This document shows positions 22,645 through 35,580 of a DNA stretch of 64,000 bases, piece by piece; position 1 is the stretch's first letter; every line of letters starts with the position of its first letter. The notes below the pieces were generated by a model. That model had not been told where the DNA came from, ran no database searches, and was given only the letters and a program-made list of their open reading frames with translations. The DNA lies in assembly GCA_019843655.1 (NCBI GenBank), contig JACDQD010000011.1, positions 11,078,604 to 11,142,603 of the forward strand, given 5' to 3'. Source of the stretch: Lethocerus indicus (Eukaryota; Arthropoda; Insecta; Hemiptera; Belostomatidae). A program made the translations under genes and the position numbers.

Positions 22645-24310
22645 TTAGTACATTTATGACAACTGAATTTAAATTAGTATTTTATTAGCATTAATGAAAG
22701 TACAGTTTTCCATAGGATATATTATATTGTTAGCATTTCCGTGGCAGTTTTTTAAAGTATAATTCATAGTCTCTGGAAGAGGCTAATTTGCCTCGCAAAT
22801 AACCACACTTTGCTGTCCGCTAATTTCCCGCCATAGGAGCGCGGAAATTACCGTTGTTTTTTTTGCTTTTTACAAAATTACCTCAGAGAACAGCACGGAA
22901 AATGGGAAACGTCTCCGATTTTCACAAAGAGCTTTTCGCAAATGGGTGCCCGATTGTTAACCACGTCCTCTATGTTTGTTCTGCCGTGTTCTTTTTTTCC
23001 GAAGTCAGAAGAACGTCGGGAAATCGTAACGGCGCATTGTTTCAACAGCAGCATCTGGTTTTTAATTAACCTCTCGGCGGCAATAATATGAGGAATGAAG
23101 TAATAGAGTTTCCGCTTGGGAAAGTAATGGCGGGCCTTCGACTCGGCCTGGATCGAATACGAGTAGCCGTAATAGTTATAAAGTTAGTATAAATGTAAGT
23201 TATAAATGTACATATAAGGCAAAGTAGTTTCACTGGGAAGGAAAACCCGTCCTCAGCTTTTTCGCTCGTATAAAAAACGGCATACATTTCTACGTACAAT
23301 AAGTATATATTTTTTTTAATGAGAACGACAGTCGTAAAAATTTAGCTGAAGAAATATTTAACATACTATGTTCCAGAGCTCAACTTATTGTATCGGACTC
23401 CCCCCCGAATTTGTGAATTGCCCTACTGTATGGAAACTAGAATGGCCCCACCATTTTCCTAGTATCAGTAGTTACAGTTGCACCAGTGAAAGCAGTGTGC
23501 ATATAGTTTCATAAGGGGGCCTTGTTAGTGGGTATTGAACATTGCCGGTAGTTAGGGTCTACTAATGTTCGGGATTGAAAATACCATTAACGCATGGGCG
23601 ATATTACCGTTAGGGTTGGTGAAGCCATTAGAGAGGCACCGCAAATGGCTCTGTTTGCCCCCGGAGTCCGTCTGGGACTTTGGTACCGACCATTATCATT
23701 CCGTGGGTTGTTTCCTTTATACGCTATTAATAAATTATTCTCAGAACGGTCTATACAAGAATAGGTTTGCAGTGGGGTATTTAATGTCGCTTTATGTTAG
23801 TCTTCAGGTTTACGAATTTTTTTATTGTCTCTGTGGGGAATCCTGTTTACTCGAGCAGCCAAAGTCGCTTACCATATGGATTTTCTTTGTACTAATTTTT
23901 ATTTTTGTGCTTTGCAGAATATTTTACCTTTCATACTCCACAAGATATTTAATGAATTTTTAGTGCTCTCAAATATATTTATTAGTGAATTGCCTGCAAT
24001 CTTTCTGCTGCCTTTAAGAATTTTTAATTCGGTTCTACTAACACGATACGAACACAAAACTTTATTTTCAATACTTTAAATGTCATCGAGAAATCAGTAA
24101 ATTTATGAACCCATAAAGGTTTTTATGTTGCTTCCTCAATTTCTTTACAGTTTTCCAATAAATCAAACTCGATATAGTATCTTTTAAACAATCCTCCGGT
24201 TAAAGTTTATTAAATTTATGGGCCAAGATATAAAAGGTTTTAATGGTCAGCTCTGTAACTAGGCGTGTGCACCCTTTCGTCCAGTTCAGAACGCCCGTAT
24301 CTTCATTTCC
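22645..24310. other. mostly AT-rich stretch
   Basis: AT-rich with moderately CpG-rich patches at about 22760-23150 and 23480-23720. The 132-codon plus frame at 23565-23963 is hydrophobic and unrecognised. An acceptor-like signal is listed separately. No RNA gene seen. Confidence 0.45.
23890..24079 (+). other. acceptor-like signal with open frame
   Basis: TACTAAT (23890-23896) precedes a T-rich tract ending TTTGCAG (AG 23916-23917), a near-ideal branch point and 3' splice site. A frame then stays open to a stop at 24077-24079, and AATAAA occurs near 24157. The 53-residue translation is hydrophobic and matches nothing I know. In AT-rich DNA such coincidences are common, so this is only a candidate terminal exon. 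Confidence 0.13.
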
Positions 24311-24327
24311 AATTAGAAGTTCTAATT
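24311..24327. repeat. 17-nt near-perfect palindrome
   Basis: AATTAGAA, one central base, then TTCTAATT: a perfect 8+8 inverted repeat carrying two TAAT-type homeodomain half-sites. It lies in a CpG-rich block (24240-24660). Possible dimer site. Confidence 0.5.
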
Positions 24328-25560
24328 ACGCTCCGGTGCTCTCTCGGAAAGCCGAAGTGGACTGTTATTACTTTGTTTATGAAGTGCTGTTTCTTGCGGG
24401 CCGGCGGCGATTATTTCTTCAATCCCGCCACGCTCCCTTGCAGAAAACCCCCCCGAGCGCCGATTGGTTTTTTTTCTTTCTTTCTGATGAACGTCCACCG
24501 TAACAGCATTAGTTTAGGGCCCTGCTCATCTGCCCGTAATATGGGGTTCATGAAAGTGTTTGAACTCGGGTCTCGAAAGGACTTAATAATTGTGTGGGGC
24601 TCAACGAATGGGAAGAACCAACAATTATAGTGCGGCTGTACGCCTTCCCGACAATCCAATATCGCATCATCGCAAAACTGCCAAATTGAGTATGCATTAA
24701 AATACCTGTCCGTAGTACTTTCTCTATGTGTCGTAGTTGCGATTCCTAAATCGAAATTACAAATTACTTTTACAAACTATAACAAATCTATTTCCTATGA
24801 AATTCCAGTTTTGTTGTTTTTTGTCATTGTACATAAATAAGAATTAAAACTACGCCCGCCATCTTGATACTAGGAGTAGACACTTAGCCAGAATATTTGT
24901 TAGAGATTGGTCTCATATTGCTTCTGCCTTCCTTTTAAGCGTTATATAACACTGTAAACCGCTTAATTCTTTTGAACGGCTTAAGGGACGGGATGCGCCG
25001 TTGGAATGGGAGGCCTTTTCTCTTTTTTAATGTTTATACTTCCTTATTAATGAATTGGTCGGGTTCCAAACCCCCCGGCGGCTTTGCGGTGATCTACATT
25101 CTGAACGTTCCTCGCGCTTTGAGCCCGACATAATCTGGAACATCGAGGATGACACTAATGCGGATATAGTTATACTAAAGACCCATAATCTAATGGGGGT
25201 CACGTTCGCGGTTACACACCGAGTTCAGTATTAAGGTGGACGCTATTCTCCTTTTTGTATTACGTTCAAATCTTTTAATTTCATAGGAAAGCTTCCACTA
25301 TATCTGGAACGATAATGTAATTTTAAACTCGGCGTTCTGTTGGAAGATAGCATGTTTTAATAGTCCTTGCATGGACAGTTATGGGGCGACATATAATTAA
25401 TTGGTAGAAATCCTATCATGAATATGGGTGAGATAATAGCTCGTATCAGTTATTGTTGTCTATTCTCGTCATATTTAGTCTGAGTATACTTATTATGGAA
25501 ATGATACTTCTCGCTTATTGATGGAATGCTTCCACTTTTTCTAGAGATGTAGGTTGGAGG
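24328..25560. other. CpG-rich to AT-rich stretch
   Basis: CpG-rich to about 24660 and again at about 24960-25250; the remainder is AT-rich. The overlapping frames at 24243-24659 on both strands are shadows. Nothing else recognised. Confidence 0.45.
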
Positions 25561-25823
25561 AGGGGGCATTTAGAAACGATTTAAATTATTCGCTGACCCA
25601 ATGGGGCGTTACTCCTTTTTAAGAAATGTAAATAGTGATAGATGTTCTGTGCCGTAGTCTAGGCGTGGAGGTTATTAACATAGAGCGGTGGCGGGTGGCG
25701 GTGTCAGCGCGGCGGAAGACCAGTTTCGCTGCGGGTCACCCAACCGATAACTAACTGGCTTATTCACCTGTCTCCTCCCCTCGCCTCTTAGCTCCCCCTT
25801 TGTCTTTCTACCCCCCCCACCAA

Positions 25824-25853
25824 CTCTCTCTCTCTTTCTCTTTCTCTCTTTCT
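25824..25853. repeat. CT-rich low-complexity tract
   Basis: Interrupted CT/CTTT units directly after a run of nine C residues. Simple repeat. Confidence 0.75.
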
Positions 25854-26647
25854 GCTTGTGTCACACGCTTCTCTTATTCCCCGCCCCTTTTAACATATAA
25901 TCCCCTGCGGCGGATCGCTCCTTCCTTCTCCTCCTGTCTGTCGGTTTGGGCTAAGGCGCACGACGACGACGACATCGGGGAATTAGTGGCTCCATTATGC
26001 AACTCGCCGGCCCCGCTATGAGTAATACCTGGAAACCTCTTTCGCTTTCCCTACTTGGAGAATTTAACGCTCGCGGTAGGAGCCATTGTTTATTGTATCG
26101 GGTGTCCTTTTATTTCTGTACATATACGCTCGTGGTGTTATTATATTGATGGCGATTCGCCGTCTGTATTCTCGCCGGCGGTATTTTAATAGTTTTATGT
26201 CGATGGAACTTCGGACGTACCTTAATGTTCTAGGTCGGTTTAAATTAGGTACCGCAATGAATCAGGATCTCCTGGGTTAGAAAAGTCACAAATATCGGGG
26301 ATTCCTCGGAAAAATTTGGGAATTATTTTCTGTAATTTAGTATGGATGTTTTATATATCATTTTTTCTGTATTTGTGAAATAACTATCTTTATAGTAATC
26401 TAAATATATATGCGGATGTATAAAATATTGTACCACTTTTTGAATGTGCATTATGAATGGATGGGCTTTGGAAGTATAACGCGATAAAGACTTATTTTAT
26501 TCTTTTACGGCTACTACACTCCGCTTCAAAGAGCGGAGGAAATTGACTTTTTGTTTCACGCTTATCACGGCATTGTCGCGTCAGTACGGGCCACATTTTA
26601 AAACCCGGATTCCGCCCCACTCCGGTGATTCGAGTCGGAACGGATTA

Positions 26648-26679
26648 GGGTCGGGGGTGTGGTGGGGTGGGGGAGGGGG
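26648..26679 (+). other. G-quadruplex-forming motif
   Basis: Five closely spaced runs of three to five G (loops of 1-6 nt) on the plus strand within a GC-rich block. This satisfies the usual G3+N1-7 quadruplex pattern several times over. Such tracts are often found at promoters or replication origins; no such function is shown here. Confidence 0.7.
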
Positions 26680-27060
26680 ACGTCGGCGGCGTTATTGAGG
26701 CGGAGGCGTGCGGCCCCTGGTAGCGGCGGTTCCTTAAAGTGCGCTCCTCCGGGATAAGCCAGTTTCAAAAGACAGGGTCTGACGTTGACGCGGGGGAGGA
26801 GGGAGCCGGAGTGACGGCCCGTGGGGACACCCCCGTGCCCTTCTCGGCCCCGGGGTTACATCCCCGGGGAGATAGCGGTCCCCTCTGACGGCCCGGACCC
26901 CGAACAGCTACCGGCATTGTTATTGTCCGGTAATGACAGGGCGAGGGGGGCTATTTATCATAAACCGGAGGGTTGACAATCCTACGCTTCCGGGTGACAA
27001 CGGGATTTTCGTCATTAGTCTTCGTCGCTTACGGCTCTATCCGAGGTAAATAACACGGTT

Positions 27061-29180
27061 CCTACATGGGAAACGAAGTATACTTCTTTAAAGGTAAAAT
27101 CTCTGTCTGGGAAAACTTAGTAACATCTTAAACCATCGAGCACGTTATGGTCTAGGGACTCCTAACTCTTGTAGTCAAATATGGCTGAGAAGTGTATGAA
27201 TGACTGACCCGAACACAGTTGACAGTTCGTGTTTCCGGTGGCCAACGGTATTCGTCATTATACCGTCGTTTATAATCTCTCGGATGTTTGGGGACATAGA
27301 GAAGCGTGTGACTCACCGCTGCTACTCTTGTCTCGGTGACTTTCCAAACCTAACAGTATTTTGTCAACCGCTAAATATGTTACGGTGGCCCTGACCCTAG
27401 TCTATGAATCAGAGACCCGTAAACAGTAACTTAAAAACCCATAAATCCTATAGTATGGTGGATATCTTTCACACACGATTAGATCGCTGTTAGGCGGATT
27501 TTTAATTATTTATCCGTCTCTTAATAATCGTTTCTGTTCCTACGATAGCGGACCTGAATGCTAAAAATGAAAACGTAATTTCATAATTTTGTTATATGGG
27601 TAAGAATAAAGGGGCTGTCCTCACCTCCGGAGTGTTGTAGCTGTGAAATATTCAATCAACAGGTCTTCAACGAATTAGACCTTCTTGTATTTATGGTCGA
27701 GATGTAGTTAGGGGTGAGGGGATGTGGTATAGAAAAACTATATTGTAACGGTTCATAGATTAGATAAATTCTAAATTTAATTGGCGATCTCGTCGGTAGG
27801 TAGGTTGATATATAGGACGGTGCGACTTTAGTTTCTGACCAGGCCTGCGGTTCATTTTGACCGGACGGAGGAAGGAACGGACAAATGGTAAACTTGAACT
27901 TAAAGGAGTATCAATTTTTCTGACGTAAACTATTACGGCATGCGGGCGAGAAGGCGGATTGAACCGCGGCTCCGGGCAAATGGCCTCCCGTCATCGCCCT
28001 AATGTCATTTCGGGGCCATTTATGCTTTTCCCATTTGTCATCGGAGATGCGCTTGGGGGCGAGCGAGCGTGCGCGCGGCCCGGGCCCCCGCGGGTATTAT
28101 TCAAAGTTGGCGGTGGGAAAAAGACGGGCCGTGTAATATCGTAAGTGACGCGTTGACGCTTACTAATGGCCGGCCATAAGCCGAGTGTGAAGCCGAGAGT
28201 GGGGACCGTTTAGAGAGCCGCGTATACCTTTTTTTACGGTTCATATTCGTGTGGGGGGACGTGGCCGATGGGCGATTTGTTAGCGCGGCGGGCCCGATCG
28301 GAGCGCAGTTTGTCAAGTGGGCGTCGGTGCCCTTCCCCCCGCAACCGATGCTCGAGAAACGAGAATTAAAGAGGCGTAAAACGAATATTTTCGAAGGTTT
28401 ACTCGTTTATTTATGCGTACTCATATTTCAGAGCCTGTATTTGACTAATCTTCCTTTGCTTCTTGTTTTCGATAAATTGTTGTCTATTATAAATTATGTA
28501 ATTATTAGACGAGCCAATATATTTAGCGAACAATGGGTGAATATTTGTCACTATTAGAATACCGTCATTTCTTCGTTATTTCAGTATCATTTCTTCGAGA
28601 ATTTTTTCCGTCTCAAGATATATTATGATGCGCTCTTTGGTATTTTAGAGTCAGGCCCTCTTCAAACTGGCAAAGAAAATATATCCGTAGTGACATGAAA
28701 CATTATCAAATATTACCTCTTGTTACAAGTTCCCGCATTTGAATTACATATGTTGCTGTAATTTATTTATTTGTCTTAAAATTCAATGAATTACTGATTA
28801 TATTCTACGATTTTATAGATCCCTTACTGGGAGGGAAAAAATATACGACCAATAAATTATGTATTTATTGCCGATTATATATTTATGCCCTAATATATCC
28901 TACCTAATGTAATATATAGTAGGGTGGAAATTGTAGGTAACCCCTACCTCAAACGATATCAGGCCTCATATTTTCTTCTAATTTATGCGATTTATATTTC
29001 TTCAGAAAAATATAAGCCATTTCAATACAGTTTGCAGTTTCATTCTATACGCGCTATAATCCATGTGAACTGTCGCATCTTCATTAGCACCGATAGATAT
29101 TAGATCTCCTATTATGAATATTATTATTAATCATAGTGAATGCTTTTGTGAAGAAATCGTTTTGTAGGAACTTAAAAGCA
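27061..29180. other. mixed non-coding stretch
   Basis: AT-rich to about 27850, CpG-rich at about 27850-28360, then strongly AT-rich to 29180. Frames at 27200-27394, 27959-28144 and 28249-28557 (+) lack domains. No repeat copy seen. Confidence 0.5.
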
Positions 29181-30644
29181 GTCTAGAAAAATTAGGGCCG
29201 CGAGCGGTGATTTATGTAGTTTAATTTCATAGTTTTTTGCCGCCCTTTGACCGCTGTAGAGCTCTATGTCGCTCCGCCCTTTTTAACGATCAGAATTTTC
29301 TCGGGGCCCGAATGCATTTGAAACAGTGACTCAAACAGGCCCCTCAAACAGGAGATGACTGAAGGCGATACACGGGCACCGATGAATGGGGTCGGTGGGC
29401 TCTGAGAAATGGGAGCGGGCGACGTCGACTAATTGTGAGCGACCGAATCGGAGGCCCCTTCTCGCCGGCGTTTGTCATGCAAATACGGCCCTTTTCACAA
29501 CACGATCCTGCCCGCCCCTATTAAATCCTATTGTAGGCGTTATTTATAAATTGCTCCGAAGCGCCTCACCGGCTCAGATAGACAAGTCCCTTCGCGCCCT
29601 AACCCCGTTCGGCATTATTCTGAAACTAACTGTCTCAACCCTAGTGGATTAAATACGGAAATAGCGGGACTTATGTTTACTTGAATAACTTACATTAATA
29701 ATCAATTCTGGAACTAATTACAGCGGGCCTTCGGGTTACGAACTTAAATTACTGCCCCCTAATAGGGCATAAAAACACACTGTTCAAGAGTGGTTGGAAA
29801 AGACAGGCATGTAGGAACGGAGTCAGCAACGTGCGTTTGCTGGTGGTGGTCCTAACACGAAGTAAATTGTTTTTCCAAAAGTTCGTCGTAACCAGATTTC
29901 TTAACCCGAGTGTTCCACTGCGTAATATGGTAATCGAAAGTTTCAACGAAAGTGGTAACGAAGTCCCATCGTTAAACGATAGACCTCGACTGAATATTGG
30001 ATAGTTATGGTACCGAACTAGCTATAGGATTAACAACCGAGAAGAAATACGAATGATATTTTGAACATTAGATATTAATATCTTAACGTGTTGTGTGCTA
30101 TTAAAATTGATAGGATTCTGAATGTTTTGTAAGTGAAAAAATTGGTATTGTAGAAGACGGGATGTAAAAGTGAATTTCCGAAGATATGAAATTCGCCCGC
30201 TCGTAAACAGGATTCTCTTCCTGCCCATTCTTCTCCGCTAAAGATGATGAAACTTCGGAGGCCCCAAGAGTTAATGGAATCCGTAGGTCCGCTCGAGCCT
30301 TGATCTCCCTCCCCGGTAATGTCCCGATCACGATTTTACATTTCGAGCCCGGCCTTTTTTTTTCTGGTCATCAGTCAGTTTTGTTAACCGGGAACTTCCC
30401 TCCGATTCCGATGTTGTTTGTCCGAATGTAGCCGTGCTTCCCTCCCTCGGCACTTTATCTCCCGGCTCTCGGAACTTGAAATTTTTGATTGCGATTCACT
30501 GTTCCTGCGGAGATCAGGAATAACGGGGAAGTTTAGTTGCCCTTAGTGGGGGGTGCCATTTTCGATGGTGTGGCTGAAAAATACTACGTTTTCAGCGTTT
30601 TTACGGAGAAATTATTTCATGGTCCGGCTATACCATGTGGTACC
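29181..30644. other. CpG-rich block and AT-rich flank
   Basis: CpG-rich at about 29181-29650 (holding the SOX-POU-like site) and about 30160-30560, AT-rich between. The minus frames at 29749-29946 and 30022-30331 have no recognisable motif. Confidence 0.45.
29470..29484 (+). promoter_or_regulatory. SOX-POU-like composite site
   Basis: The sequence GTTTGTCATGCAAAT places a TTTGTC HMG-box half directly against a perfect POU octamer ATGCAAAT. It differs from the classical SOX-OCT composite consensus (CWTTGTYATGCAAAT) only at the first base. SoxB and POU-III proteins co-regulate neural genes across animals (established knowledge); use of this site is inference. It is one of five perfect octamers I found in the window and the only one with an abutting SOX half. 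Confidence 0.35.
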
Positions 30645-30819
30645 ACCAGTGTTAATCTTCTATTGGCTTCCAATTTTGGAGGCGTGATTTGGTAAACTTT
30701 TGTAATTTCAACAAATAATGCAAACATAAATTCGTTTTTACAGACAAAAAGTTACTCGTATGCACAATTCCTCTTGTAGGAGACTTCCCAATACCAAATC
30801 ACGATTATCCTTCACTGGT
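30645..30819. repeat. interrupted inverted repeat
   Basis: A perfect 12-bp inverted pair CGTGATTTGGTA (30683-30694) / TACCAAATCACG (30792-30803) is nested inside a 7-bp pair ACCAGTG (30645-30651) / CACTGGT (30813-30819). The left side has a longer insertion between its two blocks than the right side. It may be a decayed foldback or MITE-like element, or a cruciform-prone sequence. I see no target duplication. Confidence 0.4.
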
Positions 30820-31096
30820 TATAATAGTGTTTTGCGTTGATATTCTGTATATATATATTATTACAGTGATAAGCTGTATTATTATTATTAATAACAATTT
30901 TATTGACCTATTCTAAACATGTTTCATTCCTTATAACCGGTAAAAATATTTAATGCATGACTTTTCCATGTCGACATTTGCGGCTGGACTTTATTAATGA
31001 ATACGATTGTGGTGCGAGCGCTCGGTACTGCGATCGGTTCCGCGGTGTTTTCTGCCGTCGCTGTTTTGTTGTCTGTCCATTAATCACGTCACGTGG

Positions 31097-31120
31097 TCCT
31101 CCTCCTCCTCCTGCTCCTCC
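31097..31120. repeat. (CCT)n short repeat
   Basis: CCT/CTC trinucleotide units with one CTG interruption. Confidence 0.7.
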
Positions 31121-32184
31121 TGCTCTCACTGACAGCTCCTTTGACCCCGTCGCTCAACCGGCGATTAATACGTTACCGACGTTTCCAGGGACCTTTGCGC
31201 CAACCCCCCGATGCGTATCGCCGCTCGTGACTCGTGGGTTTCGTCTGTAATTAATTCCGCGCATCCGGGGATATCTGGTCTCGAGGCGGCTAATATTCGG
31301 ATCACGCTCCCTGTCCCTTTTGTGTATCGGGCGTTAGGTAGGTTGGCCGGCATTGTGTGTGCCAGCCCCCGGCATGCCACCTTCACTCGAGACCCTTCAA
31401 ACTGTCTTTGACGAGTGAAACCTTCTTGTTCAAGCGCTAGTACAAGTTTATGCATTGACTCAGCCTTCAAACATAATATATAGAAGATAGAGTCATGAAA
31501 TTCAAGTATCAGGAGCGGTTTAAAGGTTTACAATTACGCTCCCAATATTATTATTCGATTTTATACTGTAAGTTATGTTTCTAAGCTTTGATGGTATGAT
31601 AAAGTTATCTTATTCCGATAACTGAGAAAGCCGCAAGTCACAACTGCCGCCGTTTCTTAACCGCAAGTTTTTTAGCCGTTCGCAATCAAAATATTAGGCC
31701 GTGCCGGTGTTTACAGTTGACAAGAATTATAGTGGCAGCGATAAAAAGGGGCGCACCTTCGAGGTACTACTCCCCCGCCGTTCGAAAACGGAAGACGGCC
31801 ATTAGAAGCGGTAATTTACAATTCATTTATACGAACGCCGTTCGATAACCAAATGACTTTTGTTCGGCTCTCCGAAAATGTTTATTGCGTTTCCGAGTCC
31901 GGAGGTAAACAAAAAAAAAGAAAGGAGGAATTATCGCCCCCATCTTTTCTATCGCTGTGCCCATAATAGTTTCCTTTATTTTTTTCTTCACCCCGGTTGT
32001 GGGTTAAGGTCCTAACGGCCCTTTCCTTCACGTTTCATTAGCGCTGCGTGTTCTTCTTCGGAATTTATGCTAACGGCGAAACGTCACTGTTTCACTGTCG
32101 AGCGGCTGCGGACAGATGGCTATCTTTGCCGTCCCATTGTTGCCGGGTGTCTCGACAATTACACACTTTCCCCACCTCCTTATC

Positions 32185-32206
32185 CTCTCTCTGTCTCTCT
32201 CTCTCT
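32185..32206. repeat. (CT)n short repeat
   Basis: CT units interrupted once by GT, inside a CpG-rich block; the translated frames at 32048-32325 only reflect it. Confidence 0.75.
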
Positions 32207-33080
32207 GGCTCTATAGTGCTTGCGTTTCCGTAGTTCTCCGTCTCTCTCGCACCCGTTCTTTCCCCGGCTACCGGGGCCCGGCTGTTTTGTCGCCCAGCCC
32301 TCCAGTCCTGTGCCGGGCCCGCTAATTGCCCGCTTTATCTCCGCCCATTCACACCAATGATTTACCGCCCATTTGTTTTTGGCCGGTCGGGCTCCAACTT
32401 TAGGCTCTAGGGCTTTGGGGAAGTCTTTAAGGGGGGAGGGGAGCTTTCCGGGGCCCTAAGTTCCATAACTCTGAGATATGGGCTACCGCTCGATGACTTC
32501 TTCCCGGTACTTCTATACCGATAGTGTGATTGTTTTCTTCACCGGCTATTGTAGAATTAAGTCCAACCCATTATGGCAAGTTCCGATCTCGGTCCTGCAG
32601 AAGTACGCTATTTAAATTATCGGCTCGATAAATGAGCTGTTTATATGCGAAGTGGGAGCGGCACAAAACAGTAGTGTTCATTGGTTTGTAAAACGAAAAC
32701 ACTCCCTCAGTTTCCTTACTAATTTATTTTGGGATGAAGTATCTAAATAAACATCAAAACTCAAACCCGACAGTAAAAGCTTTCAGTACTCTCCTTCTTA
32801 TTCCGGGCGTAAATTTACTTTCCTTCCACTTTGTGAGTTCTCCCTCTTTAAGAAAGTTAAATCGATGTAACATGAAATATTAATAACTTCGTGGTTTCCA
32901 CGAGTCTTGCTTGTACGCGTTCCATTTTTCATACAGTTTACTACGATACTTGATGTCACCTTATCACTTTCTAAAAGCTAAGGTGAAAACCTCGAAGTTA
33001 CTGGTATTTAAATGTTTTCATATTTGATTTTCAAGCTTCATAAGGTTTATTGGAATGTCGTATTCTTAGGTTTAATCACG

Positions 33081-35580
33081 CGGTGAAATGTCTCGCGTTT
33101 AGATTGCCTGACGCCAAATCTATTTCGGGCTAAACGTGTACGTTCATTCTTCCATTCGTTACTCGGTTACATTTCGTTGTACTCCGGCGATCGTCAAGCT
33201 CCGCTTTATTTTCGTTCCATACAAGAGAACGGAGTCCTTATCTAATCTGGGCTGTCCGGCTAAAGGATGTGATCCTATAAAATATCCCGGAGGAACGCTA
33301 AACGAATACCGCGGTCGGGTGGGAGTGGGCGCGGCGCTTTCCGTTTGATGTTCCGATAGCTTTATAGTCCTCCCGGCCGGGCTCTTGTAATCTTCGCCAG
33401 TTGTTAAGTGGGGACCCCACCGGCGGAGCGGATGCGAAATTAAATAACTCGATGTCCTTGCCTCCGGGTCCCCTCTCTTAGGTTTCTCCCACCGTCAGTA
33501 GACCCGGGATATTGTACTCGGAATCGAGGAAAAATATCCCTGACGAAAATTCCCCTTGAGAACCCGACGACAAAGCCGAGGAAATTAGTTCGGACATTAA
33601 TTTTGATGAGCCAGTCGCCAGGCAGCTTGACAGTATTATTTTATCATTCTAAATTAAATGGCTTATATAATACTAAGAAGTTATAAACGGGAATTTATTC
33701 GCAAAAATGTTACAGTATAGTCACTTGCAGCACACTTGCAATTCGGCGTCCCCCCCTTCGTGGCCGAAATACGACAGTACCGGCCTTTTGAAAGCTTCCT
33801 TATTCGGGTTTCAGAAAAGGTTTCCGGTTGCAGTTCAGCTGCACGGCTTCGGCAGTGGCTTCATCATTATCGTGCCATCTTTTCTGTCCCCTCTAATTTT
33901 TCCCGGCTGTACAAACCGCCTGGGACATACGTACCGTAGGGGAATAAAATGGGCTAATTAGAGAAGAAAAGGCAATCACGTATATTTCCTTTTATATTGA
34001 ATTTTCTCTTCCATAATCGTATATCCCTCAATAGGACGTCAGGAAATGTGAACATCATTGACAAAAAAAAATTTCAAAATTATTTGTAGCCTTTTTGTAG
34101 GGATACCGTAACTCTTTTGTCATAGGACAAATGTAGTTCTCGATTTGTACTTTTAGCGTAGACTGAACTCGCAATAGTAATGTTCTTTGTATTTATAAAG
34201 TAACTGTTAAAATGTTATCCTGATTATATTATTAGAGTCAATTATTATGATCTGAATACCTGTTAATATAATTCATAATTCTAATTTTCAAGTAAAACTA
34301 TTATAATGCAACAGTTATATTGTGCTGTGTTTTGAAATAACGTTCGTTAACTGCGATTTCTTGTGTATCGTTAAATTTTGCCTTCAATTTTTTCTTCTTA
34401 ACTATACTTCTTTTTTTATATCTTGCGATCGGTTTAAGAAATATTTCAGATATCTAATTACTACAGCATTCCTTCCTTCGGTGAAATAAGCTTTTTTCGC
34501 TGTATATCTGCATGTTTCGACGGTCGGCGCAAAAAAAGAATGGCCGCACCTAATGAAACGAAACGGTTGAAATGTTGCGGCCCGCCGACCGGACAGTAAT
34601 AAATGCTTATTCCGGAATCCGGCGAAACTCTCCCGCGATGCCGCGCGGGTGTAATTATTTACGACTCGAAGTGAAGAGAGAGGAGGGAGGGAAGGGTCCT
34701 TTTTTTCACGGGCGTTTCGGACATTCGGTTACCGGATGAAAGAAATCCGGACAGAATATTCGGTCCGACTTATAATCCCGTCCGTTTCTCGGCGACACCG
34801 TTCAGCCGGTTGTCAGAGACGGTCCGCTCCATTTGCCCGCCCTAATGAGACCCATTTGTTAGCCCGTTTGCGCTACGAGTCTCGCTCACTACGCTCTTGT
34901 GAATCGCGGAGCGTGGGGAACGCCGCTCGCGGATTTTGTTATGCATATTGGCCGTCGGGACGACGCAAAAAAGAAGGGGGGAGGGAAATGTCGGCGGAAA
35001 TTGTAAAGAACTGTAATGCCGCCTTCTTCTGATTTATTGCGTTCGACCTGTGTGTGGGCTCCGATCCCATGCAGATTCTGTCTTATCTGCTATAGATAGC
35101 GTAGGTACTATGAATGCTTAATCGGATAACGTTTCCAATGTCTTGTGTGCTGTGACCGATCGAGCGGAAGGCAAAACAGAAGGAAAATAGATTGACATAA
35201 ATTATGGCTATTCCCCACAGATAGTATTGGTTTTGCACTTATACAAGAATTTTTCACCTATCCAGGGGTCTGGTTGATTTAAAATTTCACTTAAACTTCA
35301 CTAAGGTTCTAAGTAGCGCAGATATTACTATATCTTGAGAGTCTGAAAATAGAACAGGTTTTCAATGTGCCTTCTACAGTTGGTCTTGCACTCACAGATG
35401 AAGACCTACGAATTTATTGTAGGTGGAGAAATAATTTTCATATAAACATATCAAAAAGTATTTATGATTCTAACGCTATTTAAATATTACGTTTTATAGA
35501 TTGTTCGGCACAAGCGATCCAATCAATAGTTGAAAACGGAGTAATGGAGTAATTAACTTTACATACGATTAGTACCCATT
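33081..35580. other. CpG-rich blocks separated by AT-rich DNA
   Basis: CpG-rich at about 33080-33630, 33740-33960 and 34510-35030; the 33961-34500 and 35030-35580 parts are AT-rich. A purine-rich GA tract sits at 34674-34695. Frames at 33136-33348, 33707-33961 and 34736-35032 (+) carry no recognisable domain. Confidence 0.45.

Larger units (their letters stand above)
25561..27060. other. long GC-rich region
   Basis: GC-rich in two parts (about 25640-26270 and 26520-27060) with an AT-rich gap. It contains a CT-rich tract (25824-25853), a CGA repeat (25960-25973) and the G-rich tract at 26648-26679. Part 26640-26960 is the most G-rich piece in the window and could be a CpG-island-like promoter, but I find no coding exon or transcript signal to anchor it. 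Confidence 0.45.
30820..33080. other. mixed stretch with CpG-rich blocks
   Basis: AT-rich to about 31000 with a TTA repeat (30878-30891); CpG-rich at about 31000-31420 and 31620-32480 with a CCT repeat (31097-31120) and CT run (32185-32206); AT-rich afterwards. Paired frames at 31165-31470 (-) and 31211-31411 (+) are mirror shadows. Confidence 0.45.

Noticed and set aside
23565..23963. 132-codon hydrophobic frame
   Set aside because: Many T-rich codons give an apparent membrane protein; no recognisable family, no supporting splice structure at its start.
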